A DNA stretch of 64,000 nucleotides from Antedon mediterranea (GCF_964355755.1 NC_092680.1:16345001-16409000); one strand, 5' to 3'. Counted from the first letter of the stretch, positions 23,804 through 35,656 are shown. The notes: generated by a model not told the origin, from the sequence alone. Translations and numbers: made by a program.

Positions 23804-24670
23804 TGTAACGAAACCTAAGACCACGAAAGCTAAGACCCCCTAAGACCTAAGAAGATAACGAAAGCTAAGACCCAAGACCTGAGATTACAAATTCTAAAAT
23901 ATACTACAGCTTAAAAACAATAGGCCTACTTGTTTATCCATAATTTTAAACATATATATGTTTTATTTATTACCATAAATATATAATTATATACTACCGC
24001 AAAACATAGATAAACTCACATTATTTTTGCCCGGTGAGTAATGTATATTTTTTCTTTACACAACAAACAAACTTCACGGTTTTTTGTTGGTATATTTACT
24101 CCATTGTGTTGGTTCAGATGATGTTTTTCTTTCGCACCTGCCTTTTGTATTTTGAATTTTATCCTGAATACCACACTTTAAAATTAGGACTTATAAGTAC
24201 TTTAAGAAGGAGAGACACATAAAAACAAATAAAAAAATTGATAATTTTACAGACGTGTTTCTTTGTATACTGTAACTCCTCCACATGCTCAATGTTTTTG
24301 TTTCTATGGAGCGCCAAAAGAGCAACAATAATAGTACAAGTATAAAAACAGAAAGAAAACGAAAAAAAAAAAAACTTTTGAAATTAAAATTTATTTTCGA
24401 GTATTTATTCCTTTGTACTAGTATCGTAATATTATCATTACAATTTTAATTTTACATTGTTCCATCCACACTGTAAAAAGATGGACTCCACAGAGTTTTC
24501 AGGCCTCTATATAATTTTTGCTCTTTTGACGTTCCATAGAAACAAAAAAATTGGACATGGGGTAGGCCTAGGTTAGTCAAGCGAAATTGTATTGTGTGCG
24601 AGAAAAACGTCTGTAAAATCATCAATTTAAAAATGTATTTTTTACTTTTATGTGATTATTAGAATTATAT
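23804..24670. mobile_element. Truncated element with AAGCTAAGACC repeats and a mirrored core
   Basis: The left end is GGGGTGTAACGAAACCTAAG, followed by GAAAGCTAAGACC-type units to 23884. The end resembles the GGGGTGTGTAGAAAGCGACG terminus at 11431. An inverted-repeat core follows: TATGGAGCGCCAAAAGAGCA (24305-24324) and its near-complement (24519-24538), each preceded outwards by TTTTACAGACGT. I find no matching right terminus, so the element is probably truncated. Its core matches the one at 48050-48725. Confidence 0.55.
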
Positions 24671-25829
24671 AATGCTAGACATGTAGATTTGACCAAAATT
24701 GTCAGGCGTCAATTTTTTTTCGCTAGAGTCTACGTCTACGTCTACGTTGTGACGTAGTTTACTCTTTTTGTACGCAATGATGTGTTTGCATATTTTCCAC
24801 CTGTGAGTTGGTTTAAAATAGTTGTACAGTAGGGGAGTTCCGGGCAGGAGGTTGTGCACGATGGAAATAACGTGAACGGTACCGAGTAATTAAATGTGTT
24901 GCGTATTTATTGCTTGAGCATAACAAGAGCATAGTAGAAACTACAACTGTGTAGGCTTCTATATTTATTATTTAATAAGCTTTAAAATTGGCCTTTGTTT
25001 ATTAAAATTGGTTTATTATATGAAGAGTTATTATTGAAAACATACGAGATACTTTTAACTCAGGAAATCTTCATTTTGAGAAAATCAACAACGAAGTAGC
25101 GACGCCGATTGGCCTAGCCTAGACCGCCGATCAACGCGACAAGACGCTCTGTCAAAACTCGATATTTTCTTCTCAATAACGGCAAACTAGTCGAAAATGT
25201 ATCACTATGTGGTACATAATATTATATTTTTAGTTATTTTTAAAAAAATATACGGATAAAAATAACGATTAACTTCCTAAATATTCACAAAATGTTTAAA
25301 CGTTCATTCGAGAAACTACGATGGAAGACATGCTGATTCATCTTAAACAAAAGGGTCAGCCAGAGAGCGTAATTTATCTCTCTAGCCAATCACAATCAAA
25401 GATTCACAAATTCTTGTTAGAAATTTCAGCAACCTAACACCTTAATAAACCAATTTCCATGGCTAGATTAAATAAGGTTAGGTTGTTAAAAATTATGGTA
25501 GCTGATATATTTTCGAACAGTTAGGTACCAAACATGACGTGATTCGGATTAGCGGTTTGTTTACAAAAGCGCCGTAAACAAAGTTGATTTTTGAGTGAAC
25601 AAAGTTGATTTTTGAGTGAACAAAAATAGAGTTTCCTAATGATTTTCAATGGAAACGACTGCAAAAAAATACACATACTTGTGATATTTTTTATGAACAA
25701 GAGTTTGATATGTTAAAAATAAGTGTTTATAGTATCGTTTTTTATTGAAATTTTAAAATGGATAGGTTAGGCCGTTTTCCACATTCTGAACTTCAAGGCT
25801 AAATATCTCAAAAGTGCGAGTTACGAATC
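24671..25829. other. Intergenic DNA, small duplications only
   Basis: A 23-bp unit (AAGTTGATTTTTGAGTGAACA) is doubled at about 25580-25622. No gene is supported. Confidence 0.3.
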
Positions 25830-26160
25830 TGCGTCGCTTTTGTGATGCCAGGCCTCATATTCAGTTTCCATCTCTGCCAAAATTGATTGAACACGTCGTC
25901 ATCTTCTTCTACAATACATGTCTTCTGACTGAAATTCTCCTGGAGGAGGAAGGAACACATTTGACTTCATTGTCAATAGATGATTTGGTGTAAGTGGCTC
26001 AGGAGATTTATCAACTGACAGTGACATATGGCTTGCTGTAGGAACGTTGAACATCCACTCACATTGCTGTTCACGAAGATAATGTTCTATTTTTGTAAAT
26101 TCATTATATGCACCAATAAAATTAGTACCTTGATCTGATCTCATCTGTCTAAGCTAGCTG
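25830..26160 (-). pseudogene. BEL/Pao retrotransposon integrase relic
   Basis: On the minus strand the open frame from 26144 reads SDQGTNFIGAYNEF, which matches the integrase core of BEL/Pao elements around its second catalytic Asp. After EWMFNVPTASHM it jumps directly to EPLTPNHLLTMKS and LPPPGEF, which in intact elements lie tens of residues further on. This indicates an internal deletion that removed the third catalytic residue. No LTR or other domain is nearby. It is a dead fragment. Confidence 0.75.
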
Positions 26161-26189
26161 GACCTCTCGCATTCAAGAAACGTCGAATT

Positions 26190-26525
26190 GAATATATATA
26201 TTTATACTGGGTAACCTCTTCAGTCAAAGACTGGTCTCCCAGAGGGCCCAGTTGGTGATCAGTGGCTGTAATGTACTAATACACCGGGGTAACCCCCTAC
26301 TCGTCTCGAAAGATGTACTAGGTTCTTTAAAGTGCACACAAGCTAGATGTGTACACTGGACCTACGGTTTATAGTCCTTATCCGAGAAGACTCGTTCTAC
26401 CACCAGAACCATGGAGTGAGTGAGCCTCGAACCCCTGCCGATGTTATGGCTACGTAATTACGGTTCCACTGTCTTAACCGCTCGGCCACTCACTCCCTTC
26501 TTAACCGCTCGGCCACTCACTCCCG
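26190..26525 (-). mobile_element. tRNA-derived SINE (Ser/Leu-like head)
   Basis: Read on the minus strand, it begins with GAGTGAGTGGCCGAGCGGTT (box A of a class II tRNA) and continues to CAGGGGTTCGAGGCTC (box B). A body follows with GTACACTGGAC..., GTGCACTTTAAAGAACC, GGGGGTTACCCCGG and CAGTCTTTGACTGAAGAGGT. The first 25 bp of the head are duplicated (26474-26524). The tail boundary is approximate. Confidence 0.7.
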
Positions 26526-26541
26526 AAGAGCATTAATAAAG

Positions 26542-27124
26542 TGTAATATAATGTTGCGTTGTTGAGGTACTAATGAAAGACTCTAACTCGCTTGACTGTC
26601 CTAACACATATATTGTTTATTCAGTATAATACTTCAGTACAATATACAACTATAAGTATAGATAAGGAACGGACGTCAATGATGCTGTCGGTGAGGTGTG
26701 AAGTGTGTAGGTCTGCTTCTGAAGAAGTGGCTGTGAGGTGTGTCTGGGCCCTTCTGAAACTTGGGAGTATATTGGCTCAGTTCATTTGCATATGTCAATT
26801 ACGTAATCTGTGAGGGTAACGATTGGTCCTAAGTTGATCCAGGGGTGTTTAAGTGGGAGTGATTAACGGTATAATAAGGTATTTCTGTGATGGATGACAC
26901 TGTCAAATCTGTACTTAAATAGTGTCAGTCACTCCTGGTTTAACGATGGGAAAGTCACAAAATTAAGCTAAGTGTTTTCTTTAGGGACTCTATTATAAAC
27001 TAAATGGTCATTAAAACATCTGGACAAACTCTCCTCTGGACTTTCTGGGTCAAGTTTGTGAACCTATTTAAATTCCGATACAGAGGTCGATTTCTTAAAT
27101 ATAACAGTATATCGTTATATTACA
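26542..27124 (-). repeat. 3' LTR
   Basis: It starts TGTAATATAA and ends TTATATTACA on the plus strand: TG...CA with a perfect 10-bp terminal inverted repeat. It is the same length as the 5' LTR and almost identical to it. Confidence 0.93.
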
Positions 27125-27147
27125 TCCCTCTGTTTCCCTTTTTTTTT
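27125..27147 (-). promoter_or_regulatory. Polypurine tract
   Basis: On the minus strand a purine-only run (nine A, GGGAAA), a single C, then AGAGGGA directly abut the 3' LTR. This is the expected plus-strand primer site for reverse transcription. Confidence 0.85.
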
Positions 27148-27982
27148 CTAATCTATTTAACATATAAAAATGGTTATAATAGTGGCATGCAAAATTAAAG
27201 TTATATGAAAGGAAAAAACATTATTATACATATAAGCAAAAATTGAGTTAGCCAAAACCATTGACTCTGAAGTGTAACCTTATCACTTTCACTCTCTCTC
27301 TTCTCTCTCTTAAAAAAAATTAAAATTATAAAAATGAATTTGGTATAAAATTCGCGTAAATCAAACATAAATTAGTTGAAAATAAAAATACAAAACTTAA
27401 AAATAGTATGTTACATTGAACATACATCAAATCGTGCGACAACTCATCGCGTTCTAATGGTCTTCAAACATAAATCATCAAATTAAAATATAAAACTCAA
27501 GAAACTGTGGCTGATTAGCCTAAAATCAAAATATCAAACTTAATCACTTAAAACTTTAAAGAAACAAATGTGTGTGTCCCGTTGACACAAACTTATCCAC
27601 AATATATCGTTATCGTCACAACTTTATCGATTTAAGCATTTATATTCACAGGTAATTACGATTTCAATCAATCGACAAATTCGACTTTTGTACTCAATGT
27701 CAACAAAATTACAATTAAAAGTACTAAGAAAATCTCCTGTTATTGTATATCAATTAATTAATGCTTGAGATTAATGACTCAAAGGTTAAACAAAATATTT
27801 GTTACAAAATGATTGTCGTTCCTTTTAATATCTCAATATATCGATCATTCAAAATTCAAAATTAATCATTATCAAACTCGTTACAAAATCAATACTTAAA
27901 CATAAATTCAATTCTCTTTTAACTGAAATCACATTATTATTTAACAAATCTCATCAAATACGTAGACTATGCTATCATTAAT
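27148..27982 (-). other. Untranslated region between pol and the 3' LTR
   Basis: About 0.8 kb with no open frame longer than chance. Any env-like gene has been lost or was never present. Confidence 0.6.
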
Positions 27983-29070
27983 TTAGCAAATGTCGTAATT
28001 AAAAAAAATTTCTTGCAAAAAATAACTTGTTGCATTATACAAACGTTTTATGAATCGTTTTGGCGATCCACTTATCGGTATCTGTTTATCATTAATGATC
28101 TCTTTAATTAATTTATCTGTATTGTTATATCTGTCAATATTCCACCAAAATTTGCGATCATTAGATTCTTGTTTTGTTTTATCAGTGTTGCGTTTGACTG
28201 AAGTCGGTTTAGAATACGAAACTAAAACTTGGAAATGTCCTGCTTTAAATCTACCTCGGTTTAATGTCATATTTGAATCATTAGGTGCTGTCATAATTAG
28301 ATTAGTTTGTTCCTTTATTTGTTCTTCTTTCATTTGGAATGGGGCTGCTAATCCCATGTTATTCTCTACACAGTCAATGTAAGGTTGCAAGTTAAGGGGT
28401 TCTACTTTAGTTGGATGTGTAAGGGTATCTGATTGCAATTGGGCTGGTGTCCTATCATGTTCGTCTACAAATTCGACATTGGTTTCATCATTTACTACAT
28501 TAATGGTGTTTTGGATTTTCTCGTTATTATCATCAGTTGGTTCATTCAACAATTGTTTAAGTTTTTGGAGATGTGTAAAATTTTTGCGTTCTTTGGGTGT
28601 TCTCATAAAACAGGGTTTCAGTCTGTTATAATTGAATACGTCGCGAAGTATTTCTCCTTTAATCGTCGCTAGGATGTAGTGTGTTCTGTCTAGTACTTCA
28701 TGAATTACTAATGGTCCGACCCATTCTGCGGCGATTTTCTTTGAATTTGCTGTTAGTGATGATGATGTTGGCTTGTATAAATATACGAGTTGTCCTACTG
28801 AGTAAATTGGACTTTTTTCTAAGCGTTGGGAAATCTTTGAGTTTTGGACGTTTTGTTGTGTTCGCTGTAATTGTAGCATTGTCTGTGAAATGTTTTGAAA
28901 TTTCTTCTTGAGATGTTCAAAGTATTCTTCATAGGAATGAGACAATCCTGAAATAGGGTTAAATGCTAATGAGGTCAAACTTGGAGGTTGGCGGCCAAAA
29001 ACTAATTCGTAAGGGGAGTGGTTTCCTAGATGTGGGGATGTAAACGAGTTATAAGCATAACATGTTGTTG
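27983..29070 (-). pseudogene. pol, integrase C-terminal part (downstream of the solo LTR)
   Basis: The frame from the LTR insertion point to the stop at 27983 carries the end of the integrase core (HLGNHSPYELVFG), then a basic C-terminal domain with VGQLVYLYKP, EWVGPLVIHEVLDRTHYIL and an RPCF-like tail, then a hydrophilic extension of about 170 residues. It is the continuation of the frame that stops at the other border of the solo LTR. Its 5' part has no start codon of its own, so it is not expressed as a functional integrase. Confidence 0.85.
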
Positions 29071-29074
29071 ATAC

Positions 29075-29687
29075 TGTAATATAACGATATACTGTTATAT
29101 TTAAGAAATCGACCTCTGTATCGGAATTTAAATAGGTTCACAAACTTGACCCAGAAAGTCCAAAGGAGAGTTTGTCCAGATATTTTAATGACCATTTAGT
29201 TTATAATAGAATCCCTAAAGAAAACACTTAGCTTAATTTTGTGACTTTCCCATCGTTAAACCAGGAGTGATCGACACTATTTAAGTACAGATTTGACAGT
29301 GTCATCCATCACAGAAATACCCTATTATACCGTTATTCACTCCCACTTAAACACCCCTGGATCAACTTAGGACCAATCGTTACCCTCACAGATTACGTAA
29401 TTGACATATGCTAATGAACTGAACCAATATACCCCCAAGTTTCAGACGGGCCCAGACACACCTTACAGCCACCTCACGGAGCACACACCTCACAGCCACT
29501 TCTTCAGAAGCAGACTACCACACTTCACACCTCACCGACAGCATCATTGATCCTCCGCGTTCCTTATCTATACTTATAGTTGTATATTGTACTGAAGTAT
29601 TATACTGAATAAACAATATAGTGTTACGACAGTCAAGCGAGTTAGAGTCTTTCATTAGTACCTCAACAACCCAAACACTATATTACA
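29075..29687 (+). mobile_element. Solo LTR of the same family, inserted in integrase
   Basis: A 613-bp LTR in inverted orientation relative to the two element LTRs, with the same TGTAATATAA and TATATTACA ends. The 4-bp word ATAC on both sides (29071-29074, 29688-29691) is the target duplication. Removal of the LTR and one ATAC would leave the integrase frame uninterrupted here, so this insertion is the break. An LTR alone implies a later full insertion followed by LTR-LTR recombination. Confidence 0.93.
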
Positions 29688-32258
29688 ATACAAATCTAAC
29701 CCAATCTGTTCCGAATTGGTTAAGGTTGACCTTTAACAGGTCCGATACGGTGCGGATATGACGTTCAACTTGTAAACTACCGTGATTGTGGACGCTGATG
29801 ATTTTCCTATCAATATTAAGGGTGTTACATAATAGTGTTAATAATTTTCCTGTAAGGGAGGTTGCTGCATCTGAAATAAGACGAGATGGGGGTCCAAAAA
29901 TACTGATGACCTTTTGAATTAGTGCTTCACAAATTGTTTCGGCATCAATGGATTTCAAAGGTACACAAATCAAAAATCTAGTTATCTCATCACATACTAC
30001 CATAATATGTTTAAAACCTGAAGGTGAAGTTGGCATACTCTTAAAATCTAGACTGAGTGTATGAAAGGGACGGTAAGTTGCTGGTACTCGATCGTGTAAA
30101 GGACGTAATTTATCGGTTTTGGGACGAAATTGTTGACATCTAAGACACGCTTGGGTATAATTGTTGACTTTCTCGAACATAAGGGGCATGTAAAATAATT
30201 TCCTAATAGTAAGGTAAGTACGCATCGTACCTTGGTGGCTACTTAACAAATTGTCGTGATACTGAGAAATAACAGTCTCTGCTAAGTTTTCAGGAACAGC
30301 TAATTGCAATACAAATTCTCCACCTTTATCTTGGAAAAATAAACGGAATAGTAAACCGTTGCACAATATGTACTGCTCTGACTTATTCTGAACTGCACGA
30401 GCTGCTTTCTTATCAGCTGGAAGGATATCATGAGCTAAATAATCGTAAACTGGCTTAAAAAATGGTGAAGTTTCTTGTTCAACACGTAATTGTTTAACAT
30501 CTACTGGGAGGTTATAATCTCTAATTATCTTTCTTTGAATAACATCCATTAATCTATCTAAGTCTTGTTGTTTTGGGATGTGTGCTGACTTAAATTCAGT
30601 TATGTTTGGTACTAGTGGTTTGGGCAATGTATACAATTCAACTGGTACATTTCGATGTGTAGTATCTTTGCTTTGCTTATTTTTGTCTACTAGTCGTTCC
30701 TCTGGAGGTTGTCGAATGTTTACATTACGTATTGGGGGTGGCGTTACGATAGGTGGCGTTATGATAGGCGGTGATCGATGTGCTGCGGTGATCGATGTTT
30801 GTTGTCTCGTGATTATCTGTGGTGTAGCGGTAGGTTGAGGTGTAGGTCGCGTGTTTGGTGTCACTGGGTTTTGATTAATGACGGGCGTTTGTACTGGTTT
30901 GGGTTTATGTAGGTCAGGTATATTTATTCCCATTTGCTTGGCGTATGACCTTGTTACTGGTCTGCTAGTAGATGTGTTTGTAATCGGGTTACGAGATTCA
31001 GTCTCTGTTATATTAAATGCAATGGGTACAACTTGATCGATTTCGGAATCGTCATCACGAGGGGCTCGGGAGAGAAAATCTGCTAAAACTAATTCAGTTC
31101 CTTTCTTATAACCAATTTGGAAAATGTATCCGGACAATCGTAATATTAGTTTCTGTAAACGGGGTGTACATGGCTGATCTTTTGAATTCCAAATTTGTAC
31201 AATTGCTGAGTGGTCTACGAATGCATCAAATTCGCAACCCTTTAGTAAATGTCGAAATGCTGAAACGTTAATGTAAAGTCCAAATAACTCTAATTCTGTG
31301 ACGCTATATCGTTGACAGGCTTGTGGTAAGATTTTGGAATAATAACCTATTATGTGTTCTTTACCGTTTACTGTTTGTGTTAAATATGAACCTGTTGCGG
31401 TTCTTGAAGTGTCGCTATATAGCGTAAATCTACCTTCTTTTCTAGGCATTTGAAGAGTTGGTGGTTTAACCATTAATTGTTGTTTAATTTCGTCAAATGC
31501 TTTCTGGTGTTCAGTAGACCAACAAAATTTTCGGCGTTTGCTTGCGAGTGTGTGTAACGGACGTAAAATTGATTGTATTTGAGGGAAAAAATGGGATACA
31601 TAATTTACTGCACCAATAAATCGTTTAGTTTCTTTATGGGTTCGTGGGACTGGCAAATTTCGGATAGCTGCACACCTGTCGCCTAATGGTGTTATACATG
31701 CGTGTCCTGAAGAATTAATCAGGATGGTGTGTCCCATATATTGCACTTTATTCTTGAATAACTTGCATTTCTTTGGGCAAATTCTAAAACCATTTAATTG
31801 TAGGGCTTGTAAAACGGAAACAAGGTGCTGCTTATGAGCAAATTTGTCTTGGCTAAATAAAATAATATCATCATGATGGGCGATACAGAATTCTCTAGAA
31901 TTTGGGATTTCATTTAAAATTTCGTCAATCTTTGCTTGAAATATACCTGGCGAAACGTTTAATCCTTTTGCTAATCTCTTATAATAATAATGCTTTCCAC
32001 CATGATATGAAGCTATACCTGTATATTGTTGGGCATGTTCGGCTAATGGTACACAGTGGAACGCTGATTTCAAATCAATTACGCTAAGAATCTGTGCATT
32101 AGCGTTACCTATTGTTTTCAGAGTTTCGGCTAATAATGGGAATGGGTGATTAATACGTTTTATCCTGGAATTTAGATAGCGAAAGTCTGTGACAACTCTT
32201 TTATCTTTTGAATTTTTCTTTGAAACAAGAAGGACAGGGGAAGTATACGATTGGTGTC
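29688..32258 (-). pseudogene. pol: reverse transcriptase, RNase H, integrase (first part)
   Basis: One long frame (at least 796 codons). It opens in the reverse transcriptase (SPVLLVSKKNSKDKR, VVTDFRYLN, VIDLKSAFH). The catalytic motif reads AHHDDIILFS where Y-x-D-D is usual. RNase H follows (LYSDTSRTATGSYL, and the conserved Glu in SVTELELFGLY), then a proline-rich linker, then the integrase zinc finger (H-x3-7-H in YHDNLLSSHQG, C-x2-C in CLRCQQ) and core residues Asp in LSLDFKSM, Asp in RLISDAATSL and Glu in LQVERHIRT. The frame ends at the solo LTR. Upstream, near 32259, it is separated from the protease frame by a frameshift. Confidence 0.9.
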
Positions 32259-33092
32259 CTACATAACTGCTAAGATTCCTAATTTGACTAATTTGTTCAA
32301 TTCGGCCTCAATAACATGTTTGTCTTTGTCTGTCGCGAAGTATGGTCGAATAAAAAATGGTTCATCGTTAGAGAGGTGTATGTCAGCTTTGAAGTTTGGG
32401 CAGCTAGATAGTTCACCATAAAGTGAAAATGCGTTTCTGTTTTGTTGTAAGGTTTTATACAAATCTTCTTTTTCTCTATGTGTTAAAACGCTGTCTGTTA
32501 AATCAACTTGTTTTCTAATTATTTCTTCCTCGGTTAAAGATAGCAATGGGTCTGTACGTTCTAAATGTGGGTACTTGTTTGCGTTGTCATTGGTCAACTT
32601 TATTCTATCAATTGGTAGGTCGTTAGTAACTGTTACAAGGTTGGTTAAGTGAAGGCTCGCGATAGGTTGATGTGTATTTAGAGATACGTTTCTGTTTGTG
32701 TTGTTAGTGATATCAATGTTGGTTTCTCCTCTATGTAATTTTACTAACATATCTGATGGACAAAGTTTTGAAATATTGGTGGTTGCATGTAGAACAACAT
32801 CGGAATTGCGTACGAAGGCAGGAACCCTTCCTTTTAATTTAACTGTTTTGGTATCACCGGGTTTAAGAAAAATCTTGTGTACAGGACGAAAGCTAAAAAT
32901 CTTTGGTCTAATGCGAAATGTGTTTTCCTTAAAATTTAAAGTACCGTCGAGTTCAGACAATGTTTCGGTTCCAAGTATCAGGTCAATACCTGTCAAATTT
33001 TTAACGATTAATGCTGAAATTTTAAATTTGTGTCCTTGGATAAATAATTCGAATTGCACTAAGTGGTTGGCATATAAGAAGTCACGACTCAC
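32259..33092 (-). pseudogene. pol: end of protease, linker and start of reverse transcriptase
   Basis: An open frame of 277 codons. It contains the second half of an aspartic protease (VKNLTGIDLILGTETL), a long linker, and the N-terminal reverse-transcriptase region (FFIRPYFATDKDKHVIEAEL, KLVKLGIL). It stops at 32259 with a frameshift into the next frame. Confidence 0.85.
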
Positions 33093-33273
33093 CGTTACCT
33101 AATCGAAATTTAGTTGTGTTCACTTTAACTGGCTTTAAACGCGATAAATAAAGTGAGGAATTAACGTACGATTGCGAGATTATAGTTCTAGTTGAACCAC
33201 TGTCAAATAAAGTTAAAACATTTCTACCATCTGGTAAATTTCCTTTAACGTAATTTCTGTCGTTAAGTAACAA
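33082..33273 (-). pseudogene. pol: protease active-site segment
   Basis: A 63-codon frame with the aspartic protease active-site loop TLFDSGSTRTIIS. It stops after FRLGNGES, overlapping the next frame by about 10 bases, so another frameshift separates the two halves of the protease. This could be decay; a programmed shift in the middle of the protease is unlikely. Confidence 0.8.
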
Positions 33274-33364
33274 ATCAATATTATCTGAATTCCCTAAGTA
33301 TTTTGCCTTAAAATTGTCGTATTTAGTATGGGGGCCAGATTATAGGCGGCATCTAGTCCCCTTT

Positions 33365-34324
33365 TTAAAAATCCTGCTGGTGGCTAGGGTAGTAATTGTT
33401 TGACTGTTGGTATGGGTATGGCGGGGGATAGTTTCCGTAAGAGCGGTTTTGTTGTCGGCAGTGCCTTGCTATGTGGCCTGGTTTCCCGCAGTAATAACAG
33501 GTTGGGGGAGGTTGTCTATATCTTGGGGTCGGTGGGGTCTGGAATCGGGGTTTGTATGGGCTTGGGCTTCGGTTTCGTCTTGGGATATAATTTCGGGTGG
33601 GGGAACGTGAGCGTCGAGTATCATCATTAAGGGATCGTTTTGTTGTGGCCATGTCTAACTTGAGAGAATTTATCTCATGTTGGAGCGATTCGAGACTATT
33701 ATCTGTTTCCTTATTGATATTGAATGAAACTTCCCGTGTGGCATCATCTACGGAAAGGTCAAGGTAATTTTGTGTGCTATTTACGATATTTTCAATAGTG
33801 GCATCGATTGGGGTGGACATGGCTACAGCTGCTCTACATTTTGGTGGAAGGGTCGAAATAAATTTATTCTTTATCTGCTGGTCAGCGTATCCAATTCTGT
33901 CTGCGGCTTGTTTGATTTTGGTTAAGTGCTTTTCGGCGTTGTCGCCAGTGGTGTATGTAATTGAATCGTATTCTCTTATGTGCGCATAGATTGATTTGTT
34001 TTTACTAAACCTGTTGAAGAATTGGGTTTTTAAGGATTCCAGTGAATCGAACTGCTTTCCCTCAATCCAGAGTCTAGCTTGGCCCTGAAGGCTACGTTTA
34101 AAAATACTTATTACATTAATTAATTGGGCATTGTTTACGGGGTTTTCTAAAGTGTGGGCCTCAAGGTAGTCGGTAAACGATAAGTAGTGTGCACTACATT
34201 GGTCGTGATCGGTTATGGAACCGTCATATCTTTTGGGAAGGAAATCGGTTTGTCTTAGGTGGGGCACGGGGTGAGGATTGACGGGCTCATTTAAAATTAC
34301 TTCGTTATCAACAACGTCGACCAT
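33365..34324 (-). CDS. gag polyprotein
   Basis: An intact 319-residue frame. Residues about 30-180 form a capsid-type helical domain (QARLWIEGKQFDSLESLKTQ, FFNRFS). A basic Arg/Ser-Pro-rich stretch follows, then one CCHC zinc knuckle (CYYCGKPGHIARHC) near residue 283, ending in a Tyr/Gln/Pro-rich tail. It would package the transcript in virus-like particles. It starts 750 bp after the 5' LTR, and pol follows in another frame. Confidence 0.92.
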   Translation of the reverse strand: MVDVVDNEVILNEPVNPHPVPHLRQTDFLPKRYDGSITDHDQCSAHYLSFTDYLEAHTLENPVNNAQLINVISIFKRSLQGQARLWIEGKQFDSLESLKTQFFNRFSKNKSIYAHIREYDSITYTTGDNAEKHLTKIKQAADRIGYADQQIKNKFISTLPPKCRAAVAMSTPIDATIENIVNSTQNYLDLSVDDATREVSFNINKETDNSLESLQHEINSLKLDMATTKRSLNDDTRRSRSPTRNYIPRRNRSPSPYKPRFQTPPTPRYRQPPPTCYYCGKPGHIARHCRQQNRSYGNYPPPYPYQQSNNYYPSHQQDF

Positions 34325-35055
34325 ACTTTATAATATTAATTATTAATCAAATATCAAAAACAATTTAGTGTATATATATATGTAAACTCTCACTTTTCAA
34401 TCAAGGTTACAAATCAAAGATCAAAATGGTTTTGACTTACCCCAAATGCTTCGGATCCAATTAAAAATGAATTAAAGGAATGCAAAAAGTGTTAAAAAAT
34501 GTTTAAATGTTCAAACAACGAATTAAAGAAATGTTAAAGTGCTCATCAATGTTCAACTTTTCAAACAACGAATTTAAAAAAAATGCGAAAGGTGTTCATC
34601 AATGTTAAAAAAAAAAGTAAATGTTAAAAAACGATCGAAAAGAAAAAAAGAAAAAAAACAAAACGGCGTGAATTTGAAAGTGTCCAAACGAAACAGTTCT
34701 TGTCCGCTTGCTTCTGTTTTGATTCTTCTTGGGTCTTCCTCGATTATCTTCTTTGTCCTTATCCAATGGTTATAATTTGATAAAATTTCTGCTTGTCTCG
34801 ATCTCATTCAAATATAATTTCAGCTTGTCTTTTGTGTCTTCCTCGATTATCTTCTTTGTCTTTATTCAATGGTAATAATTTAATAAAATTTCTGCTTGTC
34901 TCGATCTCATTCAAATATAATTTCAGCTTGTCTTTTGAGTCAAAGTAAATTTCTGGTTTTCTCCTTTCAAACGAATATGGTTATTTTTGTCTTCGTCTTC
35001 GTCTTCGTGTCTTGTTAAGTGTTTATTTCTTGTTTTCTCACTCCGTTCCTTATGA
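34325..35055 (-). other. Retrotransposon 5' leader with 103-bp tandem duplication
   Basis: Noncoding leader between the primer site and gag. A unit beginning GTCTTCCTCGATTATCTTCT is present at 34733 and again at 34836. Repeated GTTCAAACAACGAATT words lie at about 34510-34570. An open frame of 77 codons here is a by-product. Confidence 0.7.
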
Positions 35056-35073
35056 AATTTGGGTCTTCCACCA
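35056..35073 (-). promoter_or_regulatory. Primer-binding site
   Basis: Immediately inside the 5' LTR, the minus strand reads TGGTGGAAGACCC, complementary to a tRNA 3' end of the form GGGTCTTCCACCA. I cannot say which tRNA from memory. Confidence 0.8.
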
Positions 35074-35656
35074 TGTAATATAATGTTGCGTTGTTGAGGT
35101 ACTAATGAAAGACTCTAACTCGCTTGACTGTCGTAACACATATATTGTTTATTCAGTATAATACTTCAGTACAATATACAACTATAAGTATAGATAAGGA
35201 ACGGACGTCAATGATGCTGTCGGTGAGGTGTGAAGTGTGTAGGTCTGCTTCTGAAGAAGTGGCTGTGAGGTGTGTCTGGGCCCTTCTGAAACTTGGGAGT
35301 ATATTGGCTCAGTTCATTTGCATATGTCAATTACGTAATCTGTGAGGGTAACGATTGGTCCTAAGTTGATCCAGGGGTGTTTAAGTGGGAGTGATTAACG
35401 GTATAATAAGGTATTTCTGTGATGGATGACACTGTCAAATCTGTACTTAAATAGTGTCAGTCACTCCTGGTTTAACGATGGGAAAGTCACAAAATTAAGC
35501 TAAGTGTTTTTTTTAGGGACTCTATTATAAACTAAATGGTCATTAAAACATCTGGACAAACTCTCCTCTGGACTTTCTGGGTCAAGTTTGTGAACCTATT
35601 TAAATTCCGATACAGAGGTCGATTTCTTAAATATAACAGTATATCGTTATATTACA
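35074..35656 (-). repeat. 5' LTR
   Basis: The same 583-bp sequence as 26542-27124 with a few substitutions. It is followed on the right by the target duplication AAAG. Confidence 0.93.

Larger units (their letters stand above)
26542..35656 (-). mobile_element. Ty3/Gypsy LTR retrotransposon
   Basis: A 9.1-kb element transcribed leftward, with 583-bp LTRs at both ends and the 4-bp duplication AAAG at 26538-26541 and 35657-35660. Order in the transcript: 5' LTR (35074-35656), primer-binding site, leader with a 103-bp tandem duplication (34733-34938), gag, protease, reverse transcriptase, RNase H, integrase, about 0.85 kb without open frames, purine tract, 3' LTR (26542-27124). Protease before integrase and integrase after RNase H is the Metaviridae order. 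No envelope gene is seen. The two LTRs differ at only a few positions, so insertion is fairly recent, yet the polyprotein is broken by frameshifts and by an inserted solo LTR. Confidence 0.93.

Noticed and set aside
28050-28911. Plus-strand open frames inside the retrotransposon
   Set aside because: Antisense shadows of the integrase frame. Their hydrophobic composition results from reading the opposite strand.
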